A stretch of DNA of 64,000 nucleotides from Croceicoccus marinus (GCF_001661675.2 NZ_CP019602.1:1017501-1081500); one strand, 5' to 3'; shown: positions 38,377 to 48,185, counted from the first letter of the stretch. Numbers and translations: made by a program. Notes: a model not told the origin generated them from the letters alone.

Positions 38377-38424
38377 TGTCTACCCCGCATCCGGAAAAAC
38401 TGTGACGGGCCCACCGTGGGTCGT

Positions 38425-38575
38425 TTGCCGTGTGAAATCCTCTGACGCCTCAAGCATCAGGTGGGGGCCGATTGCCCCGGCCCACGAGCCAGGACAGGGT
38501 CAGCCCCCCTTGGATTATTTATAGCCTCAGGGATGTTCTGTCGGCTCGTGCCGGGCAGAACCCGTCGCGTACTGA
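38425..38575 (-). ncRNA. ssrS: probable 6S RNA
   Basis: The minus-strand sequence TCCCTGAGGCTATAAATAA (within 38509-38533) closely follows the 5' side of the E. coli 6S central bubble (CCCUGAGCCGAUAUUU). The distal arm is a 9-bp perfect stem (38500-38508 with 38463-38471). The location between zapA and the 5-formyl-THF cyclo-ligase gene is the classic 6S locus. 6S RNA sequesters the housekeeping RNA polymerase. Ends are approximate. Confidence 0.65.
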
Positions 38576-38576
38576 T

Positions 38577-38909
38577 TTAGGCGTGGTGGTCGCCGCCCTC
38601 AAGATGTCTCGCGATATTTTCGATGCGCTGTGTCAATGATTCCACGCGTTTGGACAGGGTTTCGCGCAAATGTTCGTCCATGGCCGGCTGCGGACGGTCG
38701 GGCGCCTTGCGCAGGCTGTCGAGTTCGTCGGCCAGCATCAGTGCCGCGAACAGCAGCATGCGCGGCTCCGACATCTCGACCGCGCCTGCCGCGCGCGCCT
38801 TGCCGTCGATCATCCGGCCAAGCGAGGTGATATGCGCTTCCTCGCCCTTGCGGCACGATACGGAAAAGCGGCGCCCCGCGATTTCCAGCGTCAGATTGCT
38901 GCCGGCCAT
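38577..38909 (-). CDS. zapA: cell division protein ZapA
   Basis: 110 residues that bundle FtsZ filaments. The N-terminal globular part is NLTLEIAGRRFSVSCRKGEEAHITSLGRMIDGKARA, then MLLFAALMLADELDSLRK, and a C-terminal coiled coil LSKRVESLTQRIENIARHLEG. 13 bases downstream of the small coiled-coil gene at 38922, so the two form an operon that probably runs into the 6S RNA. Confidence 0.9.
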   Translation of the reverse strand: MAGSNLTLEIAGRRFSVSCRKGEEAHITSLGRMIDGKARAAGAVEMSEPRMLLFAALMLADELDSLRKAPDRPQPAMDEHLRETLSKRVESLTQRIENIARHLEGGDHHA

Positions 38910-38921
38910 CAGGAAAGAACC

Positions 38922-39185
38922 CTAGTCATGGCCGTTCATGTCCGCCAGCAGGGCATCGATCTGCCCCAGCGCGTCGCCGACCGTGTCGCGCAGGGCCGCG
39001 TTCTGCACCTTCAGCTTCAGCATCTCGTTATCGATCGGCGGTCGCAGCGTCGCCGCCTGTTCCAGCCGCGACAGCGCAGCCTCGAGCTGGCCGAAAGCCG
39101 GGCCGAGCGGATCGTCCTGTCCCGCGGCGGGACCGGCTGCCGGATCGGGTTCGGCGTACAGGCGTTGCGGATCGGCCTTGGCCAT
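38922..39185 (-). CDS. small coiled-coil protein next to zapA
   Basis: 87 residues. A Pro/Ala-rich N-terminus comes before a predicted helix (FGQLEAALSRLEQAA) and a second helix (NEMLKLKVQNAALRDTVGDALGQIDALLADM) with leucine spacing of a coiled coil. The place directly upstream of zapA suggests a divisome role similar in kind to ZapB, but there is no firm homology by eye. Confidence 0.7.
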   Translation of the reverse strand: MAKADPQRLYAEPDPAAGPAAGQDDPLGPAFGQLEAALSRLEQAATLRPPIDNEMLKLKVQNAALRDTVGDALGQIDALLADMNGHD

Positions 39186-39500
39186 GAAGCTTCTCCATCG
39201 GGCGTCGAACCGGCACCGGCCATGCGCCCGGCCCGGGGCGAATGGGGATTGTTAAACCGGTTCAACAGGAAACAAGGTTAATTCATCGGAACGCGGCGGT
39301 AAAGTTACCCGCGCGCTACGCGCCAAGGCAGAGTCCGTGCCCTGAATTCAAAAGCTTTGCGTCCGGACGGTGGACACGGGCGGCGGGACGGGCCAGCCTT
39401 GACGAGCGATGGCCTGCGTCCCATTGCACCCGCGCACGCCGAATCGTCCGCCATCCACCGGCTGTTCGGCCTTATGATTGGGAAGGTCCGGATTACCCCT
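39186..39500. other. divergent promoter region between the zapA operon and tkt
   Basis: About 315 bases with no supportable gene. It must hold the promoters for the leftward zapA operon and the rightward tkt-gap-pgk-fba run. No clear -35/-10 pair or operator could be singled out. Confidence 0.4.
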
Positions 39501-41525
39501 ATGAGCACCGACACCACCATTGCAGATGCCCGCGTCTCCTCCATGGCCAACGCCATCCGTGCGCTGAGCATGGATGCGGTGCAGGCCGCCAATTCGGGCC
39601 ATCCCGGCATGCCGATGGGCATGGCCGAAGTGGCGACCGTCCTGTGGGGCGAATATCTGAAATTCGATCCTTCCGCGCCGGACTGGATGGACCGCGACCG
39701 CTTCGTGCTGTCGGCGGGGCACGGTTCGATGCTGGTCTATTCGCTGCTGCACCTGTCGGGCTATGCCAATCCCACGATGGACGAGATCAGCCGGTTCCGC
39801 CAGCTGGGCAGCCCCTGCGCCGGCCATCCCGAGAACTTCCTGCTGCCAGGCATCGAGGCGACTACCGGCCCGCTGGGACAGGGCCTTGCGATGGCGGTCG
39901 GCATGGCGCTGGCCGAACGGCACCTCAATGCGAACTTCGGCGACGACTTGGTCGACCACCGCACCTGGGTGATCGCGGGCGACGGCTGCCTGATGGAGGG
40001 CGTCAACCACGAGGCGATCGGCCTTGCCGGGCATCTGGGCCTGGGCCGGATGACAGTGTTCTGGGACGACAACGACATCACCATCGACGGCCCCGTGAAC
40101 CTGTCGTCGAGCGAGGATATACTGCTGCGCTATCAGGCGGCGAAATGGCACACGGTGCGCTGCGACGGGCATGACGCGGATTCGATCCGCGCCGCGATCG
40201 ACGCCGCGATGGCCGATCCGCGCCCCTCGCTGATCGCGTGCAAGACCGTCATCGGCAAGGGCGCGCCCAACAAGCAGGGCACCAGCGCGGTGCACGGCGC
40301 TGCGCTGGGCGCCGACGAAGTGGCCGCGGCCCGCAAGGAGCTGGGCTGGACCGCCGAACCCTTTACCGTGCCGGACGAAATCCTGTCGGACTGGCGCAAG
40401 ACCGGCGAGCGCGGCAAGACCGCCCATGCCGAGTGGAACGAGCGGCTGGAAAACGCTCCCAATCGCGGCGACTGGGAACAGCACATGATGCCGGTGGGCG
40501 ACCTTGCCAGCGCGGCGGTCGAACGCTTCATCACCGATCTTGCGAAGGAGCCCAAGACGGTCGCCAGCCGCAAGGCGAGCGAGATGGTGCTTGGCCCGCT
40601 GACCGAGAAGCTGCCCAGCCTGGTCGGCGGCTCGGCCGACCTTACCGGATCGAACAACACCAAGACCAAGTTCACCGATCCGCTGACCGCAGAGAACTAT
40701 GGCGGCCGCTATGTCTATTACGGCATTCGCGAGTTTGGCATGTCCTGCGCGATGAACGGCATGGCGCTGCACGGCGGCGTGGTGCCCTATGGCGGCACGT
40801 TCCTGATCTTCAGCGACTATGCCCGCAACGCGATCCGCCTGGCCGCGCTGCAGCAGACGCGGGTGGTCTTCGTGCTGACCCACGATTCGATCGGCCTTGG
40901 CGAGGATGGGCCCACCCACCAGCCGATCGAGCACGTGATGAGCCTTCGCCTGATTCCGAACCTCAACGTGTTCCGCCCCGCCGACATCATCGAGACGGCG
41001 GAATGCTGGGCGCTGGCGCTGGAAACCTCGGACACGCCTTCGGTGCTGGCCCTGACCCGCCAGAACCTGCCGCAGCTGCGCGGGAAGGGGGACGAGAACT
41101 GGTCCCGGCTGACCAACAGGTCGGCGCGCGGCGGCTATCGCCTGAAATCGGCCGAGGCGGAGCGCAAGGTGATCCTGATGGCATCGGGCAGCGAAGTGCA
41201 CCTCGCCACCGAAGCGGCGAAGATGCTGGAAGCCGACGGCATCGGTGCCGACGTGCTGTCCATGCCCTGCCTCGACCTGTTCGAGCAGCAGGACGCTGCC
41301 TATAAAGAGGAACTTCTGCCGGAGGTTAATCCCTCGGAGATACTGCGGGTATCCATCGAGGCGGGTGTCACGCAGGGCTGGGAGCGCTACACGATGGCCC
41401 GCGGGCTCAACATCGGGATCGACCGTTTCGGCGCGTCCGGTCGCGCGGAAGAGCTTTTCGAGCGCTTCGGCTTTACGCCCGAGGCGGTCACCGCCAAGAT
41501 CAAGGCTGCACTGGCCGGGAACTGA
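39501..41525 (+). CDS. tkt: transketolase
   Basis: 674 residues, a ThDP enzyme moving two-carbon units between sugar phosphates. ThDP-magnesium motif GDGCLMEGVNHEA...DDNDITIDG, substrate histidines in NSGHPGMPMG and LSAGHGSML, pyrimidine-domain motif YYGIREFGMSCAMNGMALHGG, and HDSIGLGEDGPTHQPIEH. The ATG at 39501 begins MSTDTTIADARVSSMANAIRALSMDAVQAA, the usual N-terminus. First gene of the tkt-gap-MOSC-pgk-fba cluster. Confidence 0.97.
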   Translation: MSTDTTIADARVSSMANAIRALSMDAVQAANSGHPGMPMGMAEVATVLWGEYLKFDPSAPDWMDRDRFVLSAGHGSMLVYSLLHLSGYANPTMDEISRFRQLGSPCAGHPENFLLPGIEATTGPLGQGLAMAVGMALAERHLNANFGDDLVDHRTWVIAGDGCLMEGVNHEAIGLAGHLGLGRMTVFWDDNDITIDGPVNLSSSEDILLRYQAAKWHTVRCDGHDADSIRAAIDAAMADPRPSLIACKTVIGKGAPNKQGTSAVHGAALGADEVAAARKELGWTAEPFTVPDEILSDWRKTGERGKTAHAEWNERLENAPNRGDWEQHMMPVGDLASAAVERFITDLAKEPKTVASRKASEMVLGPLTEKLPSLVGGSADLTGSNNTKTKFTDPLTAENYGGRYVYYGIREFGMSCAMNGMALHGGVVPYGGTFLIFSDYARNAIRLAALQQTRVVFVLTHDSIGLGEDGPTHQPIEHVMSLRLIPNLNVFRPADIIETAECWALALETSDTPSVLALTRQNLPQLRGKGDENWSRLTNRSARGGYRLKSAEAERKVILMASGSEVHLATEAAKMLEADGIGADVLSMPCLDLFEQQDAAYKEELLPEVNPSEILRVSIEAGVTQGWERYTMARGLNIGIDRFGASGRAEELFERFGFTPEAVTAKIKAALAGN

Positions 41526-41573
41526 GTTTCCGGTTCGACAAAGAAAACAGCAGGATAACAGGAGCATAATTCT

Positions 41574-42581
41574 ATGGCGACCAAGGTTGCGATCAACGGT
41601 TTCGGACGTATCGGGCGCCTTGTCGCGCGCGCCTTGTTGGAGCGTGACGACCACGACCTCGAACTCGTCGCGATCAACGACCTTGCCAGCGTCAAGGCGA
41701 ATGCCCTGCTGTTCAGCTATGATAGCACCCATGGCCGCTTCCCCGGCACCGTCGAGGCGGGCGAGGACAGCATCACCGTCAACGGCAAGAAGATCGCCGT
41801 CACCGCGGAACGCGATCCCGGCAAGCTGCCGCATGCCGCGATGGGCGTCGAACTGGTGCTGGAATGCACCGGTTTCTTCCAGTCGAAGGAAGCGGCCAGC
41901 CCGCACCTGACCGCCGGCGCCAAGCGCGTGCTGATCTCCGCCCCCGCGTCCGGCGTGGACCAGACCGTCGTGTTCGGCGTGAACCAGGACGTGCTGACCG
42001 GTGACGACATCGTGGTGTCGAACGCCAGCTGCACCACCAACTGCCTGGCGCCCGTCGCCAAGGTGCTGAACGATTCGTTCGGGATCGAGCGCGGCTTCAT
42101 GACCACAATCCACAGCTATACCAACGACCAGCGCATGCTGGACCAGATGCACAGCGACATGCGCCGCGCCCGCGCGGGCGCGACCAACATGATCCCGACC
42201 ACGACCGGCGCGGCGCGCGCGGTCGGCCTGGTGCTGCCCGAACTGAACGGCAAGCTCGACGGTTCGTCGGTGCGCGTGCCCACGCCGAATGTGTCGCTGG
42301 TCGACCTGGTGTTCGTGCCCAAGAAGGACATCACCAAGGACGCCATCAACGAGGCGCTGAAGACCGCTTCGGAAGGCGCGATGAAGGGCGTCCTGGCCTA
42401 TACGGACGAGCCGCTGGTGTCGTCGGACTTCAACCATTACCCCGCAAGCTCGACCGTCGACAGCCTCGAAACCTCGGTGCTCGAAGGCAAGCTCGGCCGG
42501 GTCGTCAGCTGGTACGACAACGAATGGGGTTTCTCGAACCGCATGATCGATACCGCCGGGGTGATGGCGAAGTTCATCTGA
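41574..42581 (+). CDS. gap: glyceraldehyde-3-phosphate dehydrogenase, type I
   Basis: 335 residues. NAD-binding [13 protein letters not shown], the acidic INDL, catalytic cysteine in [12 protein letters not shown], catalytic histidine in [17 protein letters not shown], and C-terminal [18 protein letters not shown] precedes the ATG. Glycolysis/gluconeogenesis in the cytoplasm. Confidence 0.97.
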   Translation: MATKVAINGFGRIGRLVARALLERDDHDLELVAINDLASVKANALLFSYDSTHGRFPGTVEAGEDSITVNGKKIAVTAERDPGKLPHAAMGVELVLECTGFFQSKEAASPHLTAGAKRVLISAPASGVDQTVVFGVNQDVLTGDDIVVSNASCTTNCLAPVAKVLNDSFGIERGFMTTIHSYTNDQRMLDQMHSDMRRARAGATNMIPTTTGAARAVGLVLPELNGKLDGSSVRVPTPNVSLVDLVFVPKKDITKDAINEALKTASEGAMKGVLAYTDEPLVSSDFNHYPASSTVDSLETSVLEGKLGRVVSWYDNEWGFSNRMIDTAGVMAKFI

Positions 42582-42603
42582 TTCGGGCCGGGGGACGCGG
42601 GGC

Positions 42604-43074
42604 ATGAACAGCGGGCGGTTGGCCGGTATCGCAAGGCACGATCGTCCGCGTGGCCCCATCGAGACCGTGAACGAAGTCGCCGTGACCACCCGTGAGGGTG
42701 TGCACGGCGATTATCGCGGCGCGATGAAGCCCGAAGGTTCGCGCAAGCGGCAGATCTCGCTGATCACGGCAGAGGGCTGGTCCGCGGCGCTGTCCGACCT
42801 TGATCTTGAAGCGGGCGCGATCCCGTGGTGGCACCGGCGCGTCAACCTGCTTGCTAAGGGCATTACCCTGCCGCAGCGCGCGGGCGAGCACATCCACATC
42901 GGCAAAACGCTGATCATCGAAGTGGCGCAGGAATGCGATCCCTGCAGCCGCATGGAAGAAATTCACCCCGGATTGAAAGCCGCCCTCACGCCGGACTGGC
43001 GCGGGGGGATCCTTGGCCGCGTGCTTGTCGAAGGCACGATCCGCGTGGGCGATGCAATAAGGATTGAGGAATGA
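42604..43074 (+). CDS. MOSC-domain protein inside the glycolytic operon
   Basis: 156 residues. The fold is MOSC (molybdenum cofactor sulfurase C-terminal domain): [17 protein letters not shown], the [28 protein letters not shown] strand-loop, INLLAKGI-like region ([11 protein letters not shown]) and the conserved cysteine in [21 protein letters not shown] proteins carry sulfur or bind molybdenum cofactor. It starts 22 bases after gap and its TGA overlaps the pgk ATG, so it is translated as part of the operon. Why a MOSC protein should sit there is not explained. Confidence 0.85.
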   Translation: MNSGRLAGIARHDRPRGPIETVNEVAVTTREGVHGDYRGAMKPEGSRKRQISLITAEGWSAALSDLDLEAGAIPWWHRRVNLLAKGITLPQRAGEHIHIGKTLIIEVAQECDPCSRMEEIHPGLKAALTPDWRGGILGRVLVEGTIRVGDAIRIEE

Positions 43075-44270
43075 CCGCTTTCAAGACGCTGGACGACCTT
43101 GGCGACGTGACGGGCAAGGTCGCGCTGGTGCGCGTTGACCTGAACCTGCCGATGAACGGCGGGCAGGTGACCGACAAGACCCGCATCAATGCCTCCGCGC
43201 CGACGATCCTGGAACTGGCCGATGCAGGCGCCAAGGTGCTGCTGCTGGCCCATTTCGGCCGCCCCAAGGGCGCGCGCAGCTCGACGATGAGCCTGTCGAT
43301 GGTGGTCGACGCGGTGCAGGACGTGCTGGGCCGCGAGATCATGTTCGTCCCCGAAGTCGCGGGCGAGGTGGTGGCGCAATCGATCGGCATCATGCGCGCC
43401 GGCGATATCGCCATCCTGGAAAACACGCGCTTCTGGCCGGGCGAGGAAAAGAACGACCCCGAATTCGCGGCGGCAATCGCGGCCAACGGCGATCTGTATG
43501 TGAACGATGCGTTCTCCGCCGCGCACCGCGCCCATGCCAGCACCGAGGGGCTGACGAAGCTGCTGCCCTCTTATGCAGGGCGCGCGATGCAGAAGGAGCT
43601 GGAGGCGCTCGATAAGGCCCTGGGGTCGCCGGAAAAGCCGGTTGCCGCGGTGGTCGGCGGGGCCAAGGTCTCGTCCAAGCTGGCGGTGCTGGAGCATCTG
43701 GTGGGCCAGGTCGATCACCTGATCATCGGCGGCGGCATGGCCAACACCTTCCTGGCCGCGCGCGGGGTCGATGTCGGCAAGTCGCTGTGCGAGCACGAGC
43801 TGACCGGCACGGTTGAGAAGATCCTCGACGCCGCCGACGCGTCGGGCTGCACCGTGCATTTGCCCTATGACGTCGTGGTATCGAAGGAATTCGCCGCCAA
43901 TCCGTCCAGCCTGCGGATCTGCAACGTGCACGAGGTGGCCGGTGACGAGATGATCCTGGACGTCGGACCGCAGGCGGTCGAGGCGCTGGGCGACGTGCTG
44001 AAGACCTGCCGCACTCTGGTGTGGAACGGCCCGATGGGCGCGTTCGAGACACAGCCCTTCGACGAGGCGACGGTCAAGCTCGCCAAGACCGCGGCGGCGC
44101 TGACCAGCGAGGGATCGCTGGTATCGGTGGCGGGCGGCGGCGACACGGTGGCCGCGCTCAATCACGCCGGCGTGGCGGATCAATTTTCATATATTTCAAC
44201 GGCTGGCGGTGCTTTCCTCGAATGGATGGAAGGCAAGGAACTGCCCGGCGTTGCCGCACTCACGCGCTAA
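43071..44270 (+). CDS. pgk: phosphoglycerate kinase
   Basis: 399 residues. Substrate-binding [20 protein letters not shown] and the basic HFGRPKG, hinge [28 protein letters not shown], and nucleotide loop [19 protein letters not shown] overlap with the MOSC gene gives translational coupling. Confidence 0.97.
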   Translation: MTAFKTLDDLGDVTGKVALVRVDLNLPMNGGQVTDKTRINASAPTILELADAGAKVLLLAHFGRPKGARSSTMSLSMVVDAVQDVLGREIMFVPEVAGEVVAQSIGIMRAGDIAILENTRFWPGEEKNDPEFAAAIAANGDLYVNDAFSAAHRAHASTEGLTKLLPSYAGRAMQKELEALDKALGSPEKPVAAVVGGAKVSSKLAVLEHLVGQVDHLIIGGGMANTFLAARGVDVGKSLCEHELTGTVEKILDAADASGCTVHLPYDVVVSKEFAANPSSLRICNVHEVAGDEMILDVGPQAVEALGDVLKTCRTLVWNGPMGAFETQPFDEATVKLAKTAAALTSEGSLVSVAGGGDTVAALNHAGVADQFSYISTAGGAFLEWMEGKELPGVAALTR

Positions 44271-44329
44271 GCCCCTGACGGGGCGCACTGGATTAGCGTT
44301 CGAACAATGAAGTCAGGGAGGAATGCACG

Positions 44330-45220
44330 ATGGATATGAAGAAGCAGATCGCCGAGGGTAAGGGCTTTATCGCGGCGCTCGACCAGTCAGGCGGGTCCAC
44401 GCCCAAGGCGCTGCGCGGCTATGGCGTGGAGGACCACGAATGGTCGGGCGATGACGAGATGTTCGGCAAGATCCACGAGATGCGCAGCCGCATCATCACC
44501 TCGCCCTGCTTTTCGAACGGCAAGGTGATCGGCGCGATCCTGTTCGAGAAGACGATGGACGGCAAGGTCGATGGCAAGACGACCCCGCAGGCGCTGATCG
44601 ACCGGGGCATCGTGCCCTTCATCAAGATCGACAAGGGGCTTGAGGACGAGGGCTTTGGCGGTTTTGGCGGCGTCCAGCTGATGAAGCCGATGCCGGATCT
44701 CGACGCGCTGCTGAAGCGTGCGAAGGGGCTGGGCGTGTTCGGCACCAAGGAGCGTTCGGTCATCAACGAGGCCAATGCCGAGGGCATCGCCGCCATCGTG
44801 AAGCAGCAGTTCGAAATCGGCATGCAGGTCCTTCGCCACGGGCTGGTGCCGATGCTCGAGCCCGAATATTCGATCAAGGCGCAAGGCCGGGCCGAAGGCG
44901 AGAAGATCCTGAAGGACGAGATCCTGAAGCTGCTGCCGACCGTGCCCGAGGGCGAGCAGATCATGCTCAAGCTGTCGATCCCGGTCGAGGCGAACCTGTA
45001 CGCCGAGCTGATCGAGCATCCCAAGGTGCTTGCGGTCGTCGCGCTGTCGGGCGGCTACAGCACCGAGGAAGCGTGCGAGAAGCTGGCGAAGAACAAGGGC
45101 ATGATCGCCAGCTTTAGCCGCGGCCTGCTGCAGGACCTGCGCGCGCAGCAGAGCGACGACGAGTTCGACGGCACGCTGTCCGCCGCGATCGACCAGATCC
45201 ACGCCGCCAGCGTCGCCTGA
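44330..45220 (+). CDS. fda: class I fructose-bisphosphate aldolase
   Basis: 296 residues of the class I (Schiff-base) type found in many alphaproteobacteria. LDQSGGSTPKALRGYGV, ILFEKTMDG, FIKIDKGLEDEG, LMKPMPDLDALL, MLEPEYSI and LKLSIP are family motifs; the KxxxK-type lysines of the barrel supply the Schiff base, which I do not assign to one residue. GGGAGGA precedes the ATG. A long terminator follows. Confidence 0.94.
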   Translation: MDMKKQIAEGKGFIAALDQSGGSTPKALRGYGVEDHEWSGDDEMFGKIHEMRSRIITSPCFSNGKVIGAILFEKTMDGKVDGKTTPQALIDRGIVPFIKIDKGLEDEGFGGFGGVQLMKPMPDLDALLKRAKGLGVFGTKERSVINEANAEGIAAIVKQQFEIGMQVLRHGLVPMLEPEYSIKAQGRAEGEKILKDEILKLLPTVPEGEQIMLKLSIPVEANLYAELIEHPKVLAVVALSGGYSTEEACEKLAKNKGMIASFSRGLLQDLRAQQSDDEFDGTLSAAIDQIHAASVA

Positions 45221-45241
45221 TCGGTTCTTTGCTTTGGCATC

Positions 45242-45279
45242 AAAAGGGGCGCTTTCCCGGCCGGGAAGGCGCCCCTTTT
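45242..45279. terminator. bidirectional terminator between fda and the convergent lipoprotein
   Basis: A 19-bp palindrome with one G-U pair (45242-45260 with 45261-45279), A-rich on the left and T-rich on the right, so it can stop transcripts from both sides. Confidence 0.88.
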
Positions 45280-45679
45280 ATCGTGCCAAGAACATGAAGC
45301 GATAGTCGCCAGCCGCGATCTCGCGCTCGGCAACGCGCTCGGGCAGGGCGGACTCCAGCAGCATGGTGCGGCCGCCGACGATCATGTCCTCTCCCGCGAC
45401 GAGGTCCGCGGTTTCGCTCCATCCGGTGCCCGTCACGCGGGTGCTGACCACGATGCGGCCTGCCCAGATGCACTGCGTGCCCAAGGCGCAGCGGCTGTCC
45501 TCCTTCACCGCCAGCGGTGTCAGCATCAGGTCGCCTGCCATTACCGGCTGGCCGATGGCCACGGCGCTGCCTTGCGGCGCGGCGCGGGTGGCATGCGGGC
45601 TCGCGGCCGAGCCGCGATCGCTCGCGCAGCCGCCCAATGCCATGGCTGCAAGCAGGATTGCCGGGATCAGTCTGCGCAT
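45278..45679 (-). CDS. hypothetical lipoprotein
   Basis: 133 residues. MRRLIPAILLAAMALGGC is a lipoprotein signal (lipobox LGGC). The mature part has IGQPVMAGDLMLTPLAVKEDSRC then GTQCIWAGRIVVSTRV, with a D-S-R-C-x5-C-I-W-A-G motif that recurs in small secreted proteins of this group, and ends YRFMFLAR. Function unknown. It shares the terminator with fda. Confidence 0.75.
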   Translation of the reverse strand: MRRLIPAILLAAMALGGCASDRGSAASPHATRAAPQGSAVAIGQPVMAGDLMLTPLAVKEDSRCALGTQCIWAGRIVVSTRVTGTGWSETADLVAGEDMIVGGRTMLLESALPERVAEREIAAGDYRFMFLAR

Positions 45680-45720
45680 TTGGCTTCACTCTCCTTGCGG
45701 ACCGCACTAGACGGGCGCGG

Positions 45721-46362
45721 ATGAACGCAACGCGACTCTATCTCATCTCGCCGCTCGACGTGTCGGGCGACTTTCCGCAGCGGCTGGCACGGGCGATCGA
45801 CGCCTCGCCGGGGCTGGTGACGGCCTTCCAGTTCCGCGTGAAGGGCATGGACCAGCACGAAGCCGCCGCCCTGGCCGAGCCGCTGCAGGCGATCTGCGCC
45901 GAACGCGATGTGGGCTTCATCGTCAACGATTCGATTGCGCTGGCCAAGCGGCTGAGGGCCGACGGCGTGCATCTGGGCCAGAAGGACGGCACGGTGGCCG
46001 AAGCGCGCGAGGAACTGGGCCGGGACGCGCAAATCGGCGTGACCTGCCACGACAGCCGCCATTTTGCCATGGAGGCTGGCGAGGCGGGGGCCGATTACGT
46101 CGCATTCGGCGCGTTCTTCCCCAGCACCACCAAGGACAGCGAATATCGCGCGGACCTGGAAACGCTGGAATGGTGGTATCGCATCTTCGAGCTCCCCTCC
46201 GTCGCCATCGGCGGCATCACGCCCGACAATTGCGCGCCGCTGGTGACCGCGGGGGCCGATTTCCTGGCGGTGTCGGGCGCGGTCTGGAACGGTGACGAGG
46301 AAGCCGCCGTTCGCGCCTTTGCCAAGGCGATCGGCGAAGCGCCGGCTCCTTCCGAGGATTGA
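45721..46362 (+). CDS. thiE: thiamine phosphate synthase
   Basis: 213 residues, TIM barrel joining HMP-pyrophosphate and thiazole phosphate. AFQFRVKGMDQHEA corresponds to the Q-x-R-x-K pyrophosphate site, FIVNDSIALAKRLRADGVHLGQKD is the diphosphate-aspartate region, GVTCHDSRHFAMEAGEAGADYVAFGAFFPSTTK and AIGGITPDNCAPL complete the barrel signature. The ATG at 45721 is taken; the frame upstream is antisense to the lipoprotein. Confidence 0.9.
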   Translation: MNATRLYLISPLDVSGDFPQRLARAIDASPGLVTAFQFRVKGMDQHEAAALAEPLQAICAERDVGFIVNDSIALAKRLRADGVHLGQKDGTVAEAREELGRDAQIGVTCHDSRHFAMEAGEAGADYVAFGAFFPSTTKDSEYRADLETLEWWYRIFELPSVAIGGITPDNCAPLVTAGADFLAVSGAVWNGDEEAAVRAFAKAIGEAPAPSED

Positions 46363-46440
46363 TCGCGCCCCGCTTCGTCGTTCGGACCTATCGCGCACGC
46401 CGGGCGTTATGCGATTGAAACGAATGACGAAGGGGAATCT

Positions 46441-47742
46441 ATGCCCAACCGAAAGATCGCCGCCAAATTTGCGGCGCCATTGGCACTTGCGATGATGATC
46501 GCGGCCTGCGGCTCCAGCGACGCACCTGCCGAACAACAGACCGCCCAGGCGGCGGAAACCGACGATAACGATGCCGATTCGATGCGCAGCCGCGATGGCG
46601 AGGCGCAGGCGGCCGACACGACCCCCGATAGCGAGGAGCGCCCGATCATGCAGGCGCAGGTCATCCTCGACCGGCTGGGCTTTTCCCCCGGCGTGATCGA
46701 CGGCAAGATAGGCATGAGCACCAACAACGCGCTGGAAGCCTTTCAGAAGGCCAACGATCTCAGCAAAACGGGCGAATACGACGATGCCACGCGCGAGGCG
46801 CTGCTGGGCAGCGTTGCCGAGGCTGCGGGGTCCGCGAATGGCGAGCAGCCGCCATCGGAGCGCGAGGGCATGGTGGCGCCGCCGATGCCGCCATCGGGCC
46901 GCCCCATCCCTCAGCCGGTGCCCGCGACCCGCGTGGTGACGATCCCCGAGGAATTCGCGATCGGACGGTTCGAAGAGCTTCCCGACGATCCCGCCAAGCA
47001 GGCCGAGATGAGTCAGCTGGGTTACGAATCGCTGGAAGAGAAGCTGGCGGAACGCTTCCACACTACGGTCGAGACGCTCAGGATGCTCAATCCTAACGGT
47101 GCGCCCGCAGGCAGCGCGCCGGCCTCTGGCCAGCAGGACGGCGGAGCAGAGCAGGGCGCGGGCGACGGTTCGTCATCGGAAACCGAATCCGCCGAAGCCA
47201 GCTCGTTTCGCGCAGGCCAGCAGATCCGCGTTCCCAATATCGGTGCGGACTATATCGACGCCTCCGCCGATATCGACAGCGAGTGGCGCAGCACGCTGCG
47301 CAATCTGGGTATCGGCAGCGACCAGCCGCAGGCGGCCCGCATCGTGGTCGACGAATCGGAAAGCACGCTGATCGCCTATGACGAGAACGACCGGATCGTC
47401 GGCGCCTTCACGGTCACCTCCGGCTCCAGCCGCGATCCGCTGCCGATCGGCGAGTGGGACATCTACGGCATCGCGCGCAATCCGCCGTTCTCCTACGATC
47501 CCTCGCTGTTCTGGGACGTGCCCGACGATCAGGAGAGTCAGCAATTGCCGCCGGGGCCTAATGGCCCCGTGGGCGTCGTGTGGATCGACCTGTCGAAGGA
47601 GCATTACGGCATTCACGGCACCTCCGCGCCCGAAACTATCGGGCGTGCGCAGAGCCATGGCTGCGTGCGGCTGACCAATTGGGACGCGGCGCGCCTGGCC
47701 CAGATGGTGGACCAGTCGACCGAGGTGATCTTCCAGAAATGA
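46441..47742 (+). CDS. L,D-transpeptidase with peptidoglycan-binding domain, lipoprotein
   Basis: 433 residues. The lipoprotein signal ends IAAC. A PG_binding_1 domain at about 65-120 has AQVILDRLGFSPGVIDGKIGMSTNNALEAFQKAN. A Pro/Ser-rich linker follows, and a YkuD catalytic domain at about 300-433 has GVVWIDLSKEHYGIHGTSAPETIG then the catalytic cysteine in SHGCVRLTNWDA. It crosslinks peptidoglycan 3-3 or attaches lipoproteins. Its stop overlaps the cupin start (ATGA). Confidence 0.92.
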   Translation: MPNRKIAAKFAAPLALAMMIAACGSSDAPAEQQTAQAAETDDNDADSMRSRDGEAQAADTTPDSEERPIMQAQVILDRLGFSPGVIDGKIGMSTNNALEAFQKANDLSKTGEYDDATREALLGSVAEAAGSANGEQPPSEREGMVAPPMPPSGRPIPQPVPATRVVTIPEEFAIGRFEELPDDPAKQAEMSQLGYESLEEKLAERFHTTVETLRMLNPNGAPAGSAPASGQQDGGAEQGAGDGSSSETESAEASSFRAGQQIRVPNIGADYIDASADIDSEWRSTLRNLGIGSDQPQAARIVVDESESTLIAYDENDRIVGAFTVTSGSSRDPLPIGEWDIYGIARNPPFSYDPSLFWDVPDDQESQQLPPGPNGPVGVVWIDLSKEHYGIHGTSAPETIGRAQSHGCVRLTNWDAARLAQMVDQSTEVIFQK

Positions 47743-48185
47743 GCGAAGCGGGCGACATCATAACCCGCCTCGCGCTGAAGCCGCATCCCGAAGGCGGCTG
47801 GTACCGTGATACCTGGCGCGAGGATGCGCCGGGCCAGCCGCGTGGCCATGCCAGTGCGATCCTGTTCCTGCTTGAGCAGGGGCAGCGGTCGCACTGGCAC
47901 CGGATCGACGCGGCGGAGATGTGGATCTTCAACGCGGGATCGCCGCTGAACCTGTCGACCGCGATCGTCGAGAATGGCGAGGATGTGCGCCGCGAAATTA
48001 TCCTGGGCAGCGACATTCTGGCCGAGCATCACGCTCAGCACCTCTATCGCGCGGGCGACTGGCAGGCTGCGCAGGCGGGCGAGGGCTGGTCGCTGGTCAG
48101 TTGCGTCGTCGCGCCGGGCTTCTCGTTCGACGGTTTCGAACTTGCGAGGCCCGACTGGCTGCCCATGGGGGCCGCGCAGGGCTGA
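47739..48185 (+). CDS. cupin-domain protein (DUF985)
   Basis: 148 residues. LALKPHPEGGWYRDTWRED and SAILFLLEQGQRSHWHRIDAAEMWIFNAG (HWHR metal ligand motif) followed by VVAPGFSFDGFELA are the DUF985 cupin pattern. Substrate unknown. Translationally coupled to the L,D-transpeptidase gene. Confidence 0.87.
   Translation: MSEAGDIITRLALKPHPEGGWYRDTWREDAPGQPRGHASAILFLLEQGQRSHWHRIDAAEMWIFNAGSPLNLSTAIVENGEDVRREIILGSDILAEHHAQHLYRAGDWQAAQAGEGWSLVSCVVAPGFSFDGFELARPDWLPMGAAQG

Noticed and set aside
39348..42689. 1113-codon minus-strand open frame
   Set aside because: Antisense shadow of tkt and gap.
44271..44284. GCCCC-TGAC-GGGGC hairpin after pgk
   Set aside because: Stem of five with no T tract; probably does not terminate before fda.
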